Positions 1 to 10,080 are shown, counted from the first letter of the stretch. The stretch is 64,000 nt of DNA from Hanleya hanleyi (GCA_036873755.1 JAVTVY010025399.1:46558-110557); one strand, 5' to 3'. Notes: a model not told the origin generated them from the letters alone. A program made the numbers and translations.

Positions 1-160
1 TGTTTGGCTCGTGGAAATCAGCTCCCATGTCGATGCTTAGTGGTTCAATCTTGGTGGCCGTATAGTCATGTTGCGGGTGGCTGGTGGTGGTAGTCTCCGG
101 TCTGGCCAGTGGTGGTGATGACGTAAGATCACGAAGAACCGCATTGATAGCGGCCGTATA
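1..160 (-). CDS. Possible internal or terminal exon running off the window edge
   Basis: On the minus strand a long pyrimidine run (the G-run near 165-184 on the plus strand) ends in an AG at 161-162, a plausible splice acceptor. It is followed by about 53 codons without a stop that continue past the window edge. The peptide is Pro/Thr/Ser-rich (TSSPPLARPETTTTSHP) and matches no family I recognise. It lies downstream of the stop of the hyaluronidase exon on the same strand, so it would belong to another gene. An open frame of this length can arise by chance. Confidence 0.25.
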
Positions 161-668
161 CTCAATGGGGAAGGGGGGGGGGGGGCTTTTAGGTGTACAC
201 TACACGCTTAGTATAATCAGAACTCATGGTACTGTGTGACATGACTTCAGGGAGTCATATACGGTCCCGTGACATATACGGGAGCATCCACACTTGAACA
301 GGAGCATTTTATCAAATAAACTCGATGTGTATAGGATTAAACTGAGAACAGTTTCAGTTTTATTATTTGAAATGTAACACATGAAAGAGAATAATACCGA
401 ATTGGTATATGGCAGTGATGTTGCTCGGTGTCAGAATGACATCAATTAAACCTGAGTGTCATTGTTATTACCGTGTATATATAAATCAGTGCCATTACAA
501 AAATGCTTAGCCTAAATAGAAAGAATGTCTCTAATTAAACCGGAAAATAAGTTGGGCAAACATGGCGTGAATTCGCAATGATACAAGTTTCATCATGAAC
601 ACACACGACGGTATTTGGGTTACTTTCCAGACGCGATGGTTTTCTACGTGCATGAAGCAACTTGACTC
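161..668. other. Intergenic, nothing recognised
   Basis: AT-rich sequence after a G-run at about 169-184. I see no coding frame, repeat unit or RNA gene. Its right part, just after the hyaluronidase stop codon on the minus strand, is where that gene's 3' UTR would lie. Confidence 0.4.
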
Positions 669-1229
669 TCACATCATTTCATCGCAGTATTCTCCTTTCC
701 ATCCATCGTAACACCTACAAGTATAATGGCTGTATCGTCCATTCTTTTTCACTTTCTTTCCTTTGAAACCATTTAGCTGAAATCCATTGATCACCGTTTC
801 AATATTGTTTTCAACAATAGTCGTATTTTTTCTTGACCAGTCGTTTGCGATCTTGTTTGTCATTTTCGTAATAATATCAGTCAGGCCCCTAGGCTTTCGT
901 TGTTTTTTATCCAATCTTCTTGTAGCTGAGAAGCTTTCTTTGACAATCCTCTTGGAACTTCTCTTGGGACTCCTCCTTCGCCCTCTGTAAGGTAATCCAT
1001 AGTTCTTCCACTCTTTGGATACACAACGGCCTCGACTGTTACATAAAGCCTGGCTACAACGTTGAGTAACGCCGACAATATTCCTTACAAATGGACCCAA
1101 GGTATTATGGACGTATTTATGCAGATTCTTGCAATGACTTTCTTTCTGAATGTTACGGGTACTGTCCCACAGAACGATACCAGACGCACCAGAGTCGGCA
1201 GCTTGTCCAATTGTAATCTCCAAGTCCGA
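669..1229 (-). CDS. Hyaluronidase (GH56), last coding exon
   Basis: The exon encodes the C-terminal end of a hyaluronidase-family glycoside hydrolase 56, which cleaves hyaluronan or chondroitin outside the cell or in lysosomes. Visible are the family signature SGASGIVLWDS, the helix ending in LHKYVHNTLGPFV, and a Cys-rich module that starts CSQALCNSRGRC and closes with CRCYDGWKGEYC (EGF-like). A splice acceptor TTTATTTCAG sits at 1230-1239 on the minus strand. The exon opens there and ends with TGA at 669-671. Between the two halves of the EGF-like module lies an insertion rich in Lys/Arg (RGRRRSPKRSSKR and later KKQRKPRG), longer and more basic than I expect. The catalytic exons should lie at higher coordinates on the minus strand, but I could not find them before the repeat-rich block. 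The gene may therefore be broken, or have a very long intron. Confidence 0.8.
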   Translation of the reverse strand, partial: SDLEITIGQAADSGASGIVLWDSTRNIQKESHCKNLHKYVHNTLGPFVRNIVGVTQRCSQALCNSRGRCVSKEWKNYGLPYRGRRRSPKRSSKRIVKESFSATRRLDKKQRKPRGLTDIITKMTNKIANDWSRKNTTIVENNIETVINGFQLNGFKGKKVKKNGRYSHYTCRCYDGWKGEYCDEMM

Positions 1230-1640
1230 CTGAAATAAAGAAGACATCATCAATCAGATGGAGACCCAATAAAATAGGCGATGAAACAAGGGATAGGTAA
1301 TTACTCCGACTGAGGTCGAATAAACAGTCACTGAAATATAGAACAGACAATTACTCAGATTGGTGTCTCAGGGAGCATGTCAAAATTTGGACCGTTCTAC
1401 ATATATTTGCATTTCCGCCTGAAAAACAGACCGTGTACGCCGTCCAAAGTACAGGTTTTCCATTGATGGTATAGGCCTAGATAAATTGACAATACGTTGA
1501 CAGATTCTATATAAAATTCTATACAAGCTGGGATTGTCGTATTTGATAAGTTCACGTTGATATCGTCTTCTTCCGATATAGAACAATATATATATAATTT
1601 CAACCAGTCGACAATGTTGTTATTCCTACGATGTAGGCTC
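1230..1640. other. Probable intron or intergenic sequence upstream of the hyaluronidase exon
   Basis: Short ORFs on the minus strand between 1,380 and 1,603 carry no recognisable hyaluronidase sequence. A weak local duplication around AATTACTC is seen near 1300 and 1350. Nothing else is supported. Confidence 0.3.
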
Positions 1641-2125
1641 TAATCTGCAAATTGTCAGGTAGTGAGGGAGTCCATCCGAATTCTTTCGTCGGCAAAATAA
1701 GGAGAACCGTTGAAATTAGAACCTTGATTTTCGGCATGAACGTGCATTAGGGGACTGTTACCAGCAAGTTCTGAGCTGACCAACTTTTGATGAAATTTTA
1801 GACTGATTTTAAGCCTCCTACGACCATGGATATGGTCAGTCGTAGGACAAGGTACACACTTAAATCATATCAAACCCTACTTCGTATGTCCTGTGACGTT
1901 AGTGACACTACTCATGTACGGCCTATAACGAAGGCGGCGCGGAATGTCCTTTTCATCATAAATATTTCTGGTTTGAACACATCGGTAATGTTATTTCCAA
2001 AGTCAGAATTCTACGAATCTGATATCTCCTGTCATGCTCCAACGAAGTAGGCGCTCACTTGCAAATTGTGCATTAGGAGACTGTTATCAGCAAGTTCTGA
2101 GCTGACCTACTTTTGATGAAAATTT
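1641..2125 (+). repeat. Imperfect direct repeat of about 60 bp
   Basis: The segment 1743-1800 (GTGCATTAGGGGACTGTTAC onward, through GTTCTGAGCTGACCAAC) recurs at 2068-2125 with few changes. Each copy is preceded by a TGCAAATTGT motif (about 1647 and 2060). The spacing is near 320 bp. It looks like two diverged copies of one repeat unit, each followed by an ACGACCATG or GGACCATG motif. Confidence 0.6.
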
Positions 2126-2410
2126 GACCTACTTAGGTGACCTATAAACCTCGAAATCGACAAAAATGTCGTAATACCCCCTAGGACCATGCAAATGCGC
2201 TTAATTAGGTCAATGTCAATGTGACCTGACGTATTGGGTCAAGGCCAATGTGACCTACTTTCTGATTTAATTTCTGACCAACGCCCAGTTCAACGCTTCA
2301 AAGCCCTGGTGAAATAGCTCAGAAGCTCTGATTTTCGTGGAATTGACACTAATTAATCGAAGTGCAGTGACGCCCCCGCAACGCCCGTCTCAACGCCTTG
2401 ACACCCTTTC
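2126..2410. other. Region with repeated CAACGC words
   Basis: Short repeats built on TCAACGC and ACGCC occur at 2289, 2381, 2391 and 2411. The same words are found in the palindrome near 4.1 kb, which suggests this edge and the palindrome belong to one element. Confidence 0.4.
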
Positions 2411-3010
2411 TCAACGCCTTAAACGCCTTTTAATGATGCGTTCAAACAAATGCTTCTTTTGAGCTGTTGCTCTGACATACGCCGCTTTCCAGTTCATGCC
2501 CGATGTTTTCAACATCGACGCTGTTCTTTCGATTTCCATATGGACCGGGTCCTTGTTCAACAATTTCATATGGATCACGAGGTCGGCATACTGCTGACGT
2601 AAAGCCCGTCGTAGTCTTGGTGCCAATGTGTTACGGGCTCGGCTTCCATGTTGGGTGTCCATGTTGGCCCGTCGTAGTCTTGGTGCCAATGTATTACGGG
2701 CTTGGTGCCAATGTGTTACGGGCTCGGCTTCCATGTTGGGTGTCGACGATTTCTTTCCTTTAGAGTCATATGGTTGCTTTTTAGTCGCCAAACGTCGTCA
2801 ATTTTTCTCAACTCTTGCATATCGCTCCAATCTAAAATTGCGGCTTCCTGTTTCGAATACCCTTTGTGGTGAAACTTGTTTTTATTGTGGCCTCCAACGT
2901 CTCGCCTATCTCGGCTTCGATACTTTTTTGAACAAATACTTCCGTAGCCTCGAGTTCACATTGTGTTCATTTCCTTGTACAGGTTTGTGTTGGTCCTTCA
3001 CGGTTGGGTG
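2411..3010 (-). pseudogene. Unidentified ORF downstream of the ATPase-like pseudogene
   Basis: A minus-strand frame of 126 residues ends at 2411. It is rich in basic residues and begins after a tandem duplication. The DNA words GTCTTGGTGCCAATGT and GGCTCGGCTTCCATGTTGGG occur at 2614-2660 and again at 2676-2742, so the peptide repeats ARNTLAPRLRRA. The end has a helical, charged stretch (KDPVHMEIERTASMLKTSG). Upstream, towards 3010, the same kind of sequence continues with stops. I do not recognise a family. Its position directly after the ATPase-like frame on the same strand suggests a neighbouring gene of the same decayed element. Confidence 0.35.
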
Positions 3011-3130
3011 ATATTCCGGGACTGATGGCATGAAGTTGACCCGCTGTATGGGGATGGGTTGCTGCTGCTTGACGGGTGCTTCCAGTTGTGGACTCGGCGG
3101 ATGGTATAGGGGTATATGGCGTTGTTATGA

Positions 3131-4000
3131 CCCCTCGCCGGTTAGCAGGTGGGTCGTCAACCGGCGATCATCGGGGGTATGAGCTTTTGAATCTACAAAC
3201 AGGTATCCGTGCGGACGACTTGTCGCGCCGTGGAACGCCTGCATGAAATGATCGATGTTCCGAGGATAAATTCAACTACCAAATACACGGATTTGTGCTC
3301 TGTCGATGGGATTGGACAACAACACAAAGTATTGGCAGTTCAAGGTAATATCTCTGGACGCCTTCCCTTGAGGAAAGAGATTCTGGGCCAAATAGATGAC
3401 GGACAGATTGCGATGATGGGACTCTTTGGTGACGGCAACGTGTGAATTGTCCTTGGCCGCACTCATCAAGTCATCTAGCACAACCACGTGGGTCTGCTCG
3501 GGGTCAAAGCAATACGCTTGATCGATATCGTGAGGAATCCATGGGCGAAGCTCACATTCTGTAAACTCGTAGTTTTGTAGGCGGGTTGTCACTGGCTGTA
3601 GCACCAAACAACGCGTGTTGGAGCAGGGGTTGCCACACCTTCTAAGAACTTCATCACCCAGGAAGTCTTTCCCATCCCGTAGGGCCTATCATTGTCATCG
3701 TTTAGGGATGCTCTAATACTCTCGTGTGTGACGTTGATCGTTCTTCTTCGCGCGTACGTTGAATTTGCGCGTTATCTGGACTCCTTTCTGTGAGATGGCT
3801 TCGCTCTATACGATTATTATGTACGGAAATCAAATGCCAACGTAGATTAAATGGCATGGAAAATGACTTCGAACACAAGTGACATGCGTAAACCATGGCT
3901 CTCGTCTCCATGGACACCCGGCGTATAATGAAGCTTTCACAGATGTATGTCGTGTTTATATGCAAGAACTCGGTGCTCGGGGATGGGGCAGTCGGGAGCT
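3131..4000 (-). pseudogene. Decayed C2H2-finger plus FtsK/HerA-type packaging ATPase-like gene, left copy
   Basis: From about 3990 down the minus strand there is a C2H2-type finger (CHLCSKSF and a distal H-x4-H), a basic linker, then a P-loop-like GPTG stretch near 3690, where the frame is broken. Further on come the Walker-B-like VVVLDDLMSAAKDN (about 3470), the conserved block ESHHRNLSVIYLAQNLF, and a C-terminal block RPHGYLFVDSKAHTP (about 3190). Such ATPases are known from Polinton/adintovirus-like DNA elements, where they drive genome packaging. I assign the group by motif memory only. The copy is inactive. It has a stop and frame change at the P-loop, another frame change near 3,600, and a stop in the C-terminal part near 3270. 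A second copy lies opposite it at 4330-4834. Confidence 0.6.
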
Positions 4001-4290
4001 CGGAGCTCGCTCCTCGCTCGTTCACTAACCAGCGTTAGGGCGTCACTGCGTTGAGGGCATCACTGCGTTAAGACGGGCGTTGGGCACGCCTCACTCCCAA
4101 AGCTATCGAACCTCGGAGGTCTTGGAGTCTGAGCTTGAACTCCGAGCTCCGAGAGCTCTGGAAGTGAGGCGTTTCCAACGCCCGTCTTAACGCAGTGATG
4201 CCCTCAACGCAGTGACGCTTCAACGCTGGTGAGTGAGTGAGCGAGCTCCGAGCTTCCGATTGCCCCATCCCCGAACTTCGAGCTCCAAAC
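3960..4290. repeat. Centre of a large imperfect palindrome
   Basis: The stretch GCGTCACTGCGTTGAGGGCA near 4038 is mirrored by TGCCCTCAACGCAGTGACGC near 4199. GCCTCACT at about 4088 is mirrored by AGTGAGGC at about 4164. The outer flanks (GAGCTCGGAGCTCGC near 3993, GCGAGCTCCGAGCTTCC near 4239) also mirror each other. The axis is near 4127. The arms continue outward into the two head-to-head ATPase-like copies, so the whole block is an inverted duplication of roughly 0.7 kb per arm. Confidence 0.75.
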
Positions 4291-4329
4291 ACCCAACTGC
4301 CCCATCCTCGAGTTCCGAGCTATTGCATA

Positions 4330-4834
4330 TAGACACGACATACATCTGTGAAAGTTTCATTATACGCCGGGTATCCATGGAGACGAGAGCCACGGTTTAC
4401 GCATGTCACTTTTGTTCGAAGTCATTTTCCATGCCATTTAATCTACATAGACATTTGCTTTCCGTACATAATAATCGTATAGAGCGAAGCCATCTCACGA
4501 AACGCAGTCCAGATAACGCGCAAATTCAACGTACGCGCGACGAACGATCAACACCTACGTCACACACGAGAGTATTAGAGCATCCCTATACGCGGATGGT
4601 GAGCGGCCCTACGGGAAGTTGAAGGTGTCCTGGGTGATGAAGTTCTTAGAAGAAGGTGTGGCAACCCCAGCTCCGAGACGCGTTGTTTGGTGCTACAGCC
4701 AGTGGCAGCCCAGATTACAGAGTGTGAGCTTCGTCCCAGGGATTCCTCACGATATCGATCAAGTGTATTTCTTCGACCCCGAACATACCAACGTGGAGGT
4801 GCTAGATGACTTGATGAGTGCGGCCAAGGACAAT
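4330..4834 (+). pseudogene. Decayed C2H2-finger plus packaging ATPase-like gene, right copy
   Basis: This is the mirror copy of the left pseudogene, read on the plus strand. It opens with the finger CHFCSKSF near 4408, has the same linker (HLTKRSPDNAQIQRT), then MVSGPTGS at about 4597, where a frame change breaks the P-loop. It resumes as KVSWVMKFLEEGVATPAP and reaches VEVLDDLMSAAKDN. At 4835 the frame stops matching because a dispersed repeat begins in the middle of the conserved domain; the rest of the ATPase is missing on this side. The two copies differ at scattered positions, so the duplication is not very recent. Confidence 0.6.
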
Positions 4835-5201
4835 TACAAGCGTCTAGTCCGTCATTCATAATCCAGCCGTCGTCCATTAGAGAATATCCGCGTCCATAAT
4901 CCAAAGACCTATTCCATTTCCATATAATAGTATTAGCACCAAATTCAAAAAGACAAAAGTATACATAAACATAGGCTTGTTTCCTGCAAGAGAGAAGCGG
5001 TCAACAATTTTCAATGATGCCGGCAAGACATCATGATGTTCCAAAATATCAAATCCGTATCGCTGATCAGTATTCTTAATCCATAATATTCGTTATAGAG
5101 TCGTCATCTAAAAAATGATGTATCTCAGTCACGCTTTGATTGTGACTGTTCATATGAGTACCATGAGGATCTTGAAGTACATGAGTTCATACGGCCCCTA
5201 G
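4835..5201 (+). repeat. Dispersed repeat (about 370 bp), copy 1, full length
   Basis: It begins TACAAGCGTCTAGTCCGTCA and ends GGCCCCTAG, and matches 52,201-52,572 nearly end to end. A partial copy lies at 58,597-58,747 and a degenerate one at 57,290-57,425. It has no coding frame. Here it truncates the ATPase-like pseudogene. The CTAG end is what rolling-circle (Helitron) elements often show, so it may be a non-autonomous Helentron relative; that is an inference. Confidence 0.75.
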
Positions 5202-5229
5202 CCCCGGGTTAAGCGGAATTAGACACAAG

Positions 5230-7422
5230 TTACGAAACGTAGCGCCATAGATCTTGCACGCTACGTTCGTTTTTTGCTATCAGCATGCGATATGTATCGC
5301 CAAATTTGAGAAACTTTGAGTGGAGGCGCTTGATGGAATAGCCCTGTTTTATAAGTTTCTGCAACAATGTTTTGTGACGTTGATTAAAATCATGACATTT
5401 AACACAGGATCTAGAAAATGCTACTAAGCGAGATATGTATACGCCATATGCAGGTCCCACTGGAATATTACTATCCAGAAAGGGATAGTTTACGATGTCG
5501 AAATTGTAATCATTTCTTTTGTCATAAAGTCGACGAGAGAGAATGCCTGCTTCATTTTTATAGAGATAGAGATCTAAATAAGATGTGCCTGTAGGGCTAT
5601 CTGTAGTTTCCTTCAAATCCAGTGAAGGTGGATATATATCCTTCACTGCGTCATTTATATAGCGATTATCCACAGCGAGAAGATCGTCTATATAGTGTTT
5701 GGTGAATGAGAAGGAACGGGCTTTGAATAGATCGGTTTTTGAAAGCGCCTGCATATAGTCATATTCATAAGAGAACAGATACAGGTCAGCCAACAGGGGT
5801 GCACAATTAGTACCCATTGGAATGCCTATATGCTGCTGATATATTGTGTTGCCAAATTTCACATAGATATTTTTAATGAGAAATTCAAGCAACTTATAAA
5901 CAAAGAAACATCCCATGAATGATATCTCTTGTATGTAGTCGAGCTAAAGAATGCTTTATGGCTTCCGACATTAATATATCTACGATCAGTTTTCTTGAAC
6001 ACAGATACTATTAATGAACTTATACGGTCAATAAGGTCCTGATGAGGGATTGTAGTATAGAGAGTCGAGAAATCCTATGTGGATACATGTCTGTACGGTA
6101 TGTGACCTTTAGCATCAAGTTCTTCCGTAAGACATTTTGAGTTTTTCAATATCCACATACATTCAACGCCTGAGTTCTTAGAAATAGTGGCGCAATACCT
6201 TTCCCAAAATGCTTTTACCTCCTGAAGGGCCCTCGTCAATAGGGTTGAAAGAAGCTTGGTGGTGCAGCTTCTAGAACCAGCTATGAATCTAGCTTTGTAT
6301 GGTGATTTATGCATTTTGGGAGTCCAGTATATTTTTGGTATGTCGTTATGATTGGTTGGAAGACAAATACCTCTTTCCCTGAGAAACTTTTGTGATTGTT
6401 AAATAAATCTTCCAGAGTAAATGCAGTTTGGGAGTAAGTAGATGTATTTGATGAAGATATGTCTACACTCAATTCTTTAACCAGCACCTGGTAATAGTAA
6501 TATTTACATATGAATATTATATTATTCGGAGCTTTGTCTGCTGGGACTATGACGAATTTACTCTGGAGATTTGCTAGAACTTCTTGCGAATTGAGGTTTC
6601 TCAGTACTTGTTTTGTTTGGGGAAGAGTGCTTCTGTCAATATGGCGGATTGTTTCAACGACCTTGCTCTTGGTGAGGTCCAGCCAATCAGCGAGTACTGT
6701 AGGTTCAACTTTTTCTCGCTTAGACCAATCAATAACGTACTGTTCTAATGCAGTCAGGACTATCTTCTGGTCCGCCTTCAGATTTATTCTTCTTGGCTCT
6801 CTATATTTAGGTCCTTTCATCAAGAGTAATTTCAGATTCTTATCACTCACCACATCAAGGTTACCAGTCACAATATGTTTGCATGGTGTATAGATAAAGT
6901 TCGACAATTCACAATCACAACTATAGCCTCCTGACGTGTAAAGTTCCAGTCAAACTCCTTGACAGCATTGGAGTAATTGAATATTTTGGTGGCTATAGAT
7001 TTAGTATACTTATATGAAATGCAAGGAGGTTCTGTGAACTTGAAATAGCTTGGTACAGCGTTGCGTACCTCTGGATCATTCAGGATTCGAGGTAAATTAA
7101 TGATGTCCAGTCCTTTATCTAAGTAGTTGAGTTTCAAGAAAAGCCGATCTTGAGATGTTTCGATTATGTTCACTGGACGATACAACCGACAATACGCTAT
7201 ATCTTGACATACTTTACTGATTTTGGATGGTATTATATTTCCTGAAGACGCAGATTGCTGTATATCTCTGGCTATTTGATTTAAAGCTCTCAGAGGTAAC
7301 GCATACAGAACTGTACGTAAGCTATGTATACTATTGGGTGCGTTAGTTAAACCCACTAAGTAATTTAAAGTGATATGATCGTGAATCATCGAACAGGTAC
7401 AAAGATGAGTACCTGGAGTCAC
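5230..7422 (-). pseudogene. Retroelement reverse transcriptase, Penelope-like group suspected
   Basis: Read on the minus strand, pieces in different frames follow one another in protein order. N-terminal region 7422-6870 (CISYKYTKSIATKIFNYSNA); 6907-6281 (HIVTGNLDVV, GPKYREPRRIN, FVIVPADKAPNNIIFICKYY); 6314-6075 (MHKSPYKARFIAGSRSCTTK, the RT finger region); and 5916-5230 with IGIPMGTNCAPLLADLYLF (palm), the catalytic HYIDDLL and the thumb region. At least three frame breaks (near 6890, 6300, 6075-5930) inactivate it. No GIY-YIG endonuclease follows the RT, which ends at 5230. The motif set resembles Penelope-like elements, perhaps those with the endonuclease in front. I cannot exclude another RT class. 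Ends and target duplication were not found. Confidence 0.7.
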
Positions 7423-7442
7423 ACTATGATGGTGCCCAGTAT

Positions 7443-8216
7443 TTGTGTGAATGTGGAAAGAGGTACAAAATGACTGGGTGGTTCAGGCAACATTTGGAGA
7501 AAATCCATAAGTATCCGTTCACTAATGCAGAGGTACAACATTCCAAGGCACAACACTCAAGATTATTTGGGTCTGGGCCAGAGATCATCACAAAGAAGGC
7601 ATTCATGAAGTGTGCTTTACTCCTTGTAGACACAAATGATGCCTATAAGATGGGAGATGGCGACAGGATTTTCCGGAATGCGAAACTAGAAATGTTGCTA
7701 GATGCTGCACAGGGTCACACAAAGTATAGATTGTTGCTCTGGCGGTTGATGGCTTACGAAAAAGCCATCTTGCCACCTCGTTTGGCATTCGAGTACAAAT
7801 GGAACACGATTGTAAATCTAAGTGGTGGCATTGGACATAACATCCCATATGACAATTTGGTTGAGATCACAGTCCACCGTGTGAAAGAGAAGCTACGTGC
7901 ACAGGGCGCAAATGTCACATTCAATTCTGCTAGAGATGCCTCCATGTCTACATAGATTGCTGATGAGGTGAAAAGTAACCTCATACATCAGTTCTACTCT
8001 CATGTACAAGGGCGCAAAAAAACTGTTGTTGACCGATCTGGTGACATCAAAGCAATGGTCAGTCAACTCCAGCTGTCCAAATTCTTCAGTGAATCTGGGC
8101 AGTCAGCAGACTCATTTGAGGATTTCAAAGATCCATATCATAGAGTTAATGTTGCAGATATGCATACATGGATCAACAAGCAGAAAAAAACAGCTTTGGA
8201 AATGTATCATCTTTAA
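7443..8216 (+). pseudogene. DUF6589-like protein with an incomplete C2H2 finger, one nonsense codon
   Basis: One frame runs from about 7400 (exon start uncertain, no clear ATG context) through 8216, broken only by TAG at 7953-7955. It opens with a finger-like CECGKRYKMTGWFRQHLEKI followed by H. It then carries a block typical of proteins annotated DUF6589 in cnidarians and molluscs: CALLLVDTNDAYKMGDGDRI, HTKYRLLLWRLMAYEKAILP and SGGIGHNIPYDNLVEI. The sequence after the stop keeps the family pattern (IADEVKSNLI), so the stop replaced a sense codon. Function is unknown. Family members are multi-copy and often near transposons. The gene ends shortly before the satellite. Confidence 0.55.
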
Positions 8217-8435
8217 GAATCTGCATCAATTATATAACTGGTTTCACTATGCAGCTTAATTATGTCTGATCTAGAGGTCATAACACTGCTTGTAATGCCT
8301 ACATTATAGTTTGTTAGATCACGGTGGAATGTTTGATCTTCTACTGTTCACCAGGTTCAGCATAATCAAATGTATGTAGTTGTCTGAGGTCATAGATCAG
8401 TGACTGTAGGTCAGATTCATTTCAGTCATTCCGTA

Positions 8436-8750
8436 TAGACCTGTACTATGCCACACTGTGGGCTAAATACTGTAAATGTCTATATAGTTAGGCAGCGTCA
8501 CGTAGCCTAGACCTGAAGTATGCCCTATTGTGGGTTAGATATATCGTGAATGTATGTATATAGTTAGGCTTGGTCACTCCACATAGCCCTGTAGTATGTC
8601 CTACAGTGCGAGCCCGATAAAGTAAATGTCTGTATATAGTTAGGCAGCGTCACTGAGCATACATCTGAAGTATGGCCTAATGTGGGTCAGATACTGTAAA
8701 TGTATGGATATAGTTGGGCATGGTCATTCCCCTTAGACATGAAGTATGCC
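8436..8750 (+). repeat. 74-bp satellite, left block (diverged monomers)
   Basis: About four monomers with the pattern ATAGTTAGGCA...GTCAC...GACATGAAGTATGCC...CTGTGGG...ACTGTAAATGT. They differ clearly from each other and from the main array. The block ends at 8750 with the 8-bp word AGTATGCC, where the ORF-bearing insertion begins. Confidence 0.85.
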
Positions 8751-9132
8751 CATCTTAGCTATGCTTGGGAGCATTTCCGCTGCAAGTATCTTAGAAGCTG
8801 AAGAGAATACACATCTTTCCAGCAGCATCTGTGGTGTATGTGTAATTTTCGTCGGACTAGGAGTTATTTGAGGCAGACTAATTTCACTCTGAAGAACTGT
8901 CATCCGTTGACATCCTTCATTCTGAAGGACCTGAACCTTGATTTCTCTCTGAAAATCCAGCTTCGTTAGTCTCAATATTTTGTTGAAACATCCATGGCAG
9001 ATAAATTTCGACGATGTTGCTCTACCACATAGAATCTCAGTTTGGATAATGTTTTTAACATCAACGGGAAAGGTATCACCTGTCAGTACATGCCGCAGGT
9101 TTGTCTTCTTCAGACAAACAACACACATGATG
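8751..9132 (-). mobile_element. 382-bp insertion in the satellite carrying a four-cysteine ORF
   Basis: The satellite is interrupted exactly between two copies of AGTATGCC (8743-8750 and 9133-9140), an 8-bp target duplication. Nearly the whole insert is one minus-strand frame starting with ATG at 9128. Its peptide begins MCVVCLKKTNLRHVLTGD, has a second pair in CHGCFNKILRL, and continues with a hydrophilic helix. The C-x2-C...C-x2-C pattern resembles N-terminal zinc modules of the ZAD type or those of DUF6589-like proteins, but I cannot name it. The frame runs on past the insert into satellite to 8733. The outermost bases share only CATC as an inverted repeat. An 8-bp duplication is what hAT-type transposition makes; capture of an exon fragment is possible. 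Confidence 0.55.
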
Positions 9133-10080
9133 AGTATGCCATACTGTGGGCCAGATACTGTAAAGGTTTATGAATACAGTTACTCATGGTCACTCTCCAA
9201 AGACATGAAATATGCCATACTGTGGGCCAGATACTGTAAATGTATGAATATAGTTGGGCATTGTCGCTCTCCATAGACATGAAATATGCCATACTGTGGA
9301 CCAGATACTGTAAATGTATGAATATAGTTGGGCATGGTCACTCTCCATAGACATGAAGTATGCCAAACTGTGGGTCAGATACTGTAAATGTATGAATATA
9401 GTTAGGCATTGTCACTCTCCATAGACATGAAGGATGCCATAATGTGGCCCAAATACTGTAAATGTATGAATATAGTTAGGCATTGTCACTCTCCATAGAC
9501 ATGAAGGATGCCATACTGTGGGCCAAATACTGTAAATGTATGAATATAGTTAGGCATTGTCACTCATTGACATGAAGTATGCCATACTGTGGGTCAGATA
9601 CTGTGAATGTATGAATATAGTTAGGCATTGTCACTCTCCATAGACATGAAGTATGCCATACTGTGGGCCAGATACTGGCATTGTCACTCTCCATAGACAT
9701 GAAGTATACCATACTGTGGGCCAAATACTGTAAATGTATGAATATAGTTAGGCATTGTCACTCTCCATAGACATGAAGTATGCCATACTGTGGGCCAAAT
9801 ACTGTAAATGTATGAATATAGTTAGGCATTGTCACTCTCCATAGACATGAAGTATGCCATACTGTGGGCCAGTACTGTAAATGTATGAATATAGTTAGGC
9901 ATTGTCACTCTCCATAGACATGAAGTATGCCATACTATGGGCCAAATACTGTAAATGTATGTATATTGATAGGCATCATGGTCATCACACATAGACCTCA
10001 AGTATATCATACTGTGGGCCGTGATATACATTAAATGTATGTATATAATAAGGCAGGGCTACGCCGTTAAGCATAAACCT
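9133..10080 (+). repeat. 74-bp satellite, main array
   Basis: About 12-13 tandem monomers of 74 bp, with core words GCCATACTGTGGGCCA, ATACTGTAAATGTATGAATA and GCATTGTCACTCTCCATAG. The central monomers are nearly identical and the last two (after about 9950) are diverged. One monomer at 9670-9690 is shortened. ORFs seen here on the minus strand are the satellite read as protein, not genes. Confidence 0.9.

Noticed and set aside
2503..3011. Plus-strand frames of 86 and 127 residues
   Set aside because: They arise from the tandem duplication read on the opposite strand to the basic ORF and show no family features.
4068..4292. Minus-strand ORF over the palindrome as a gene
   Set aside because: It is the palindrome centre read as protein, with no motif.
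9110..10031. Minus-strand frames rich in Tyr/Trp across the satellite
   Set aside because: They repeat the 74-bp unit in translation; not a protein gene.
8436..10080. CRISPR-like regular repeats
   Set aside because: The units are contiguous 74-bp monomers without unique spacers, in a eukaryotic genome.
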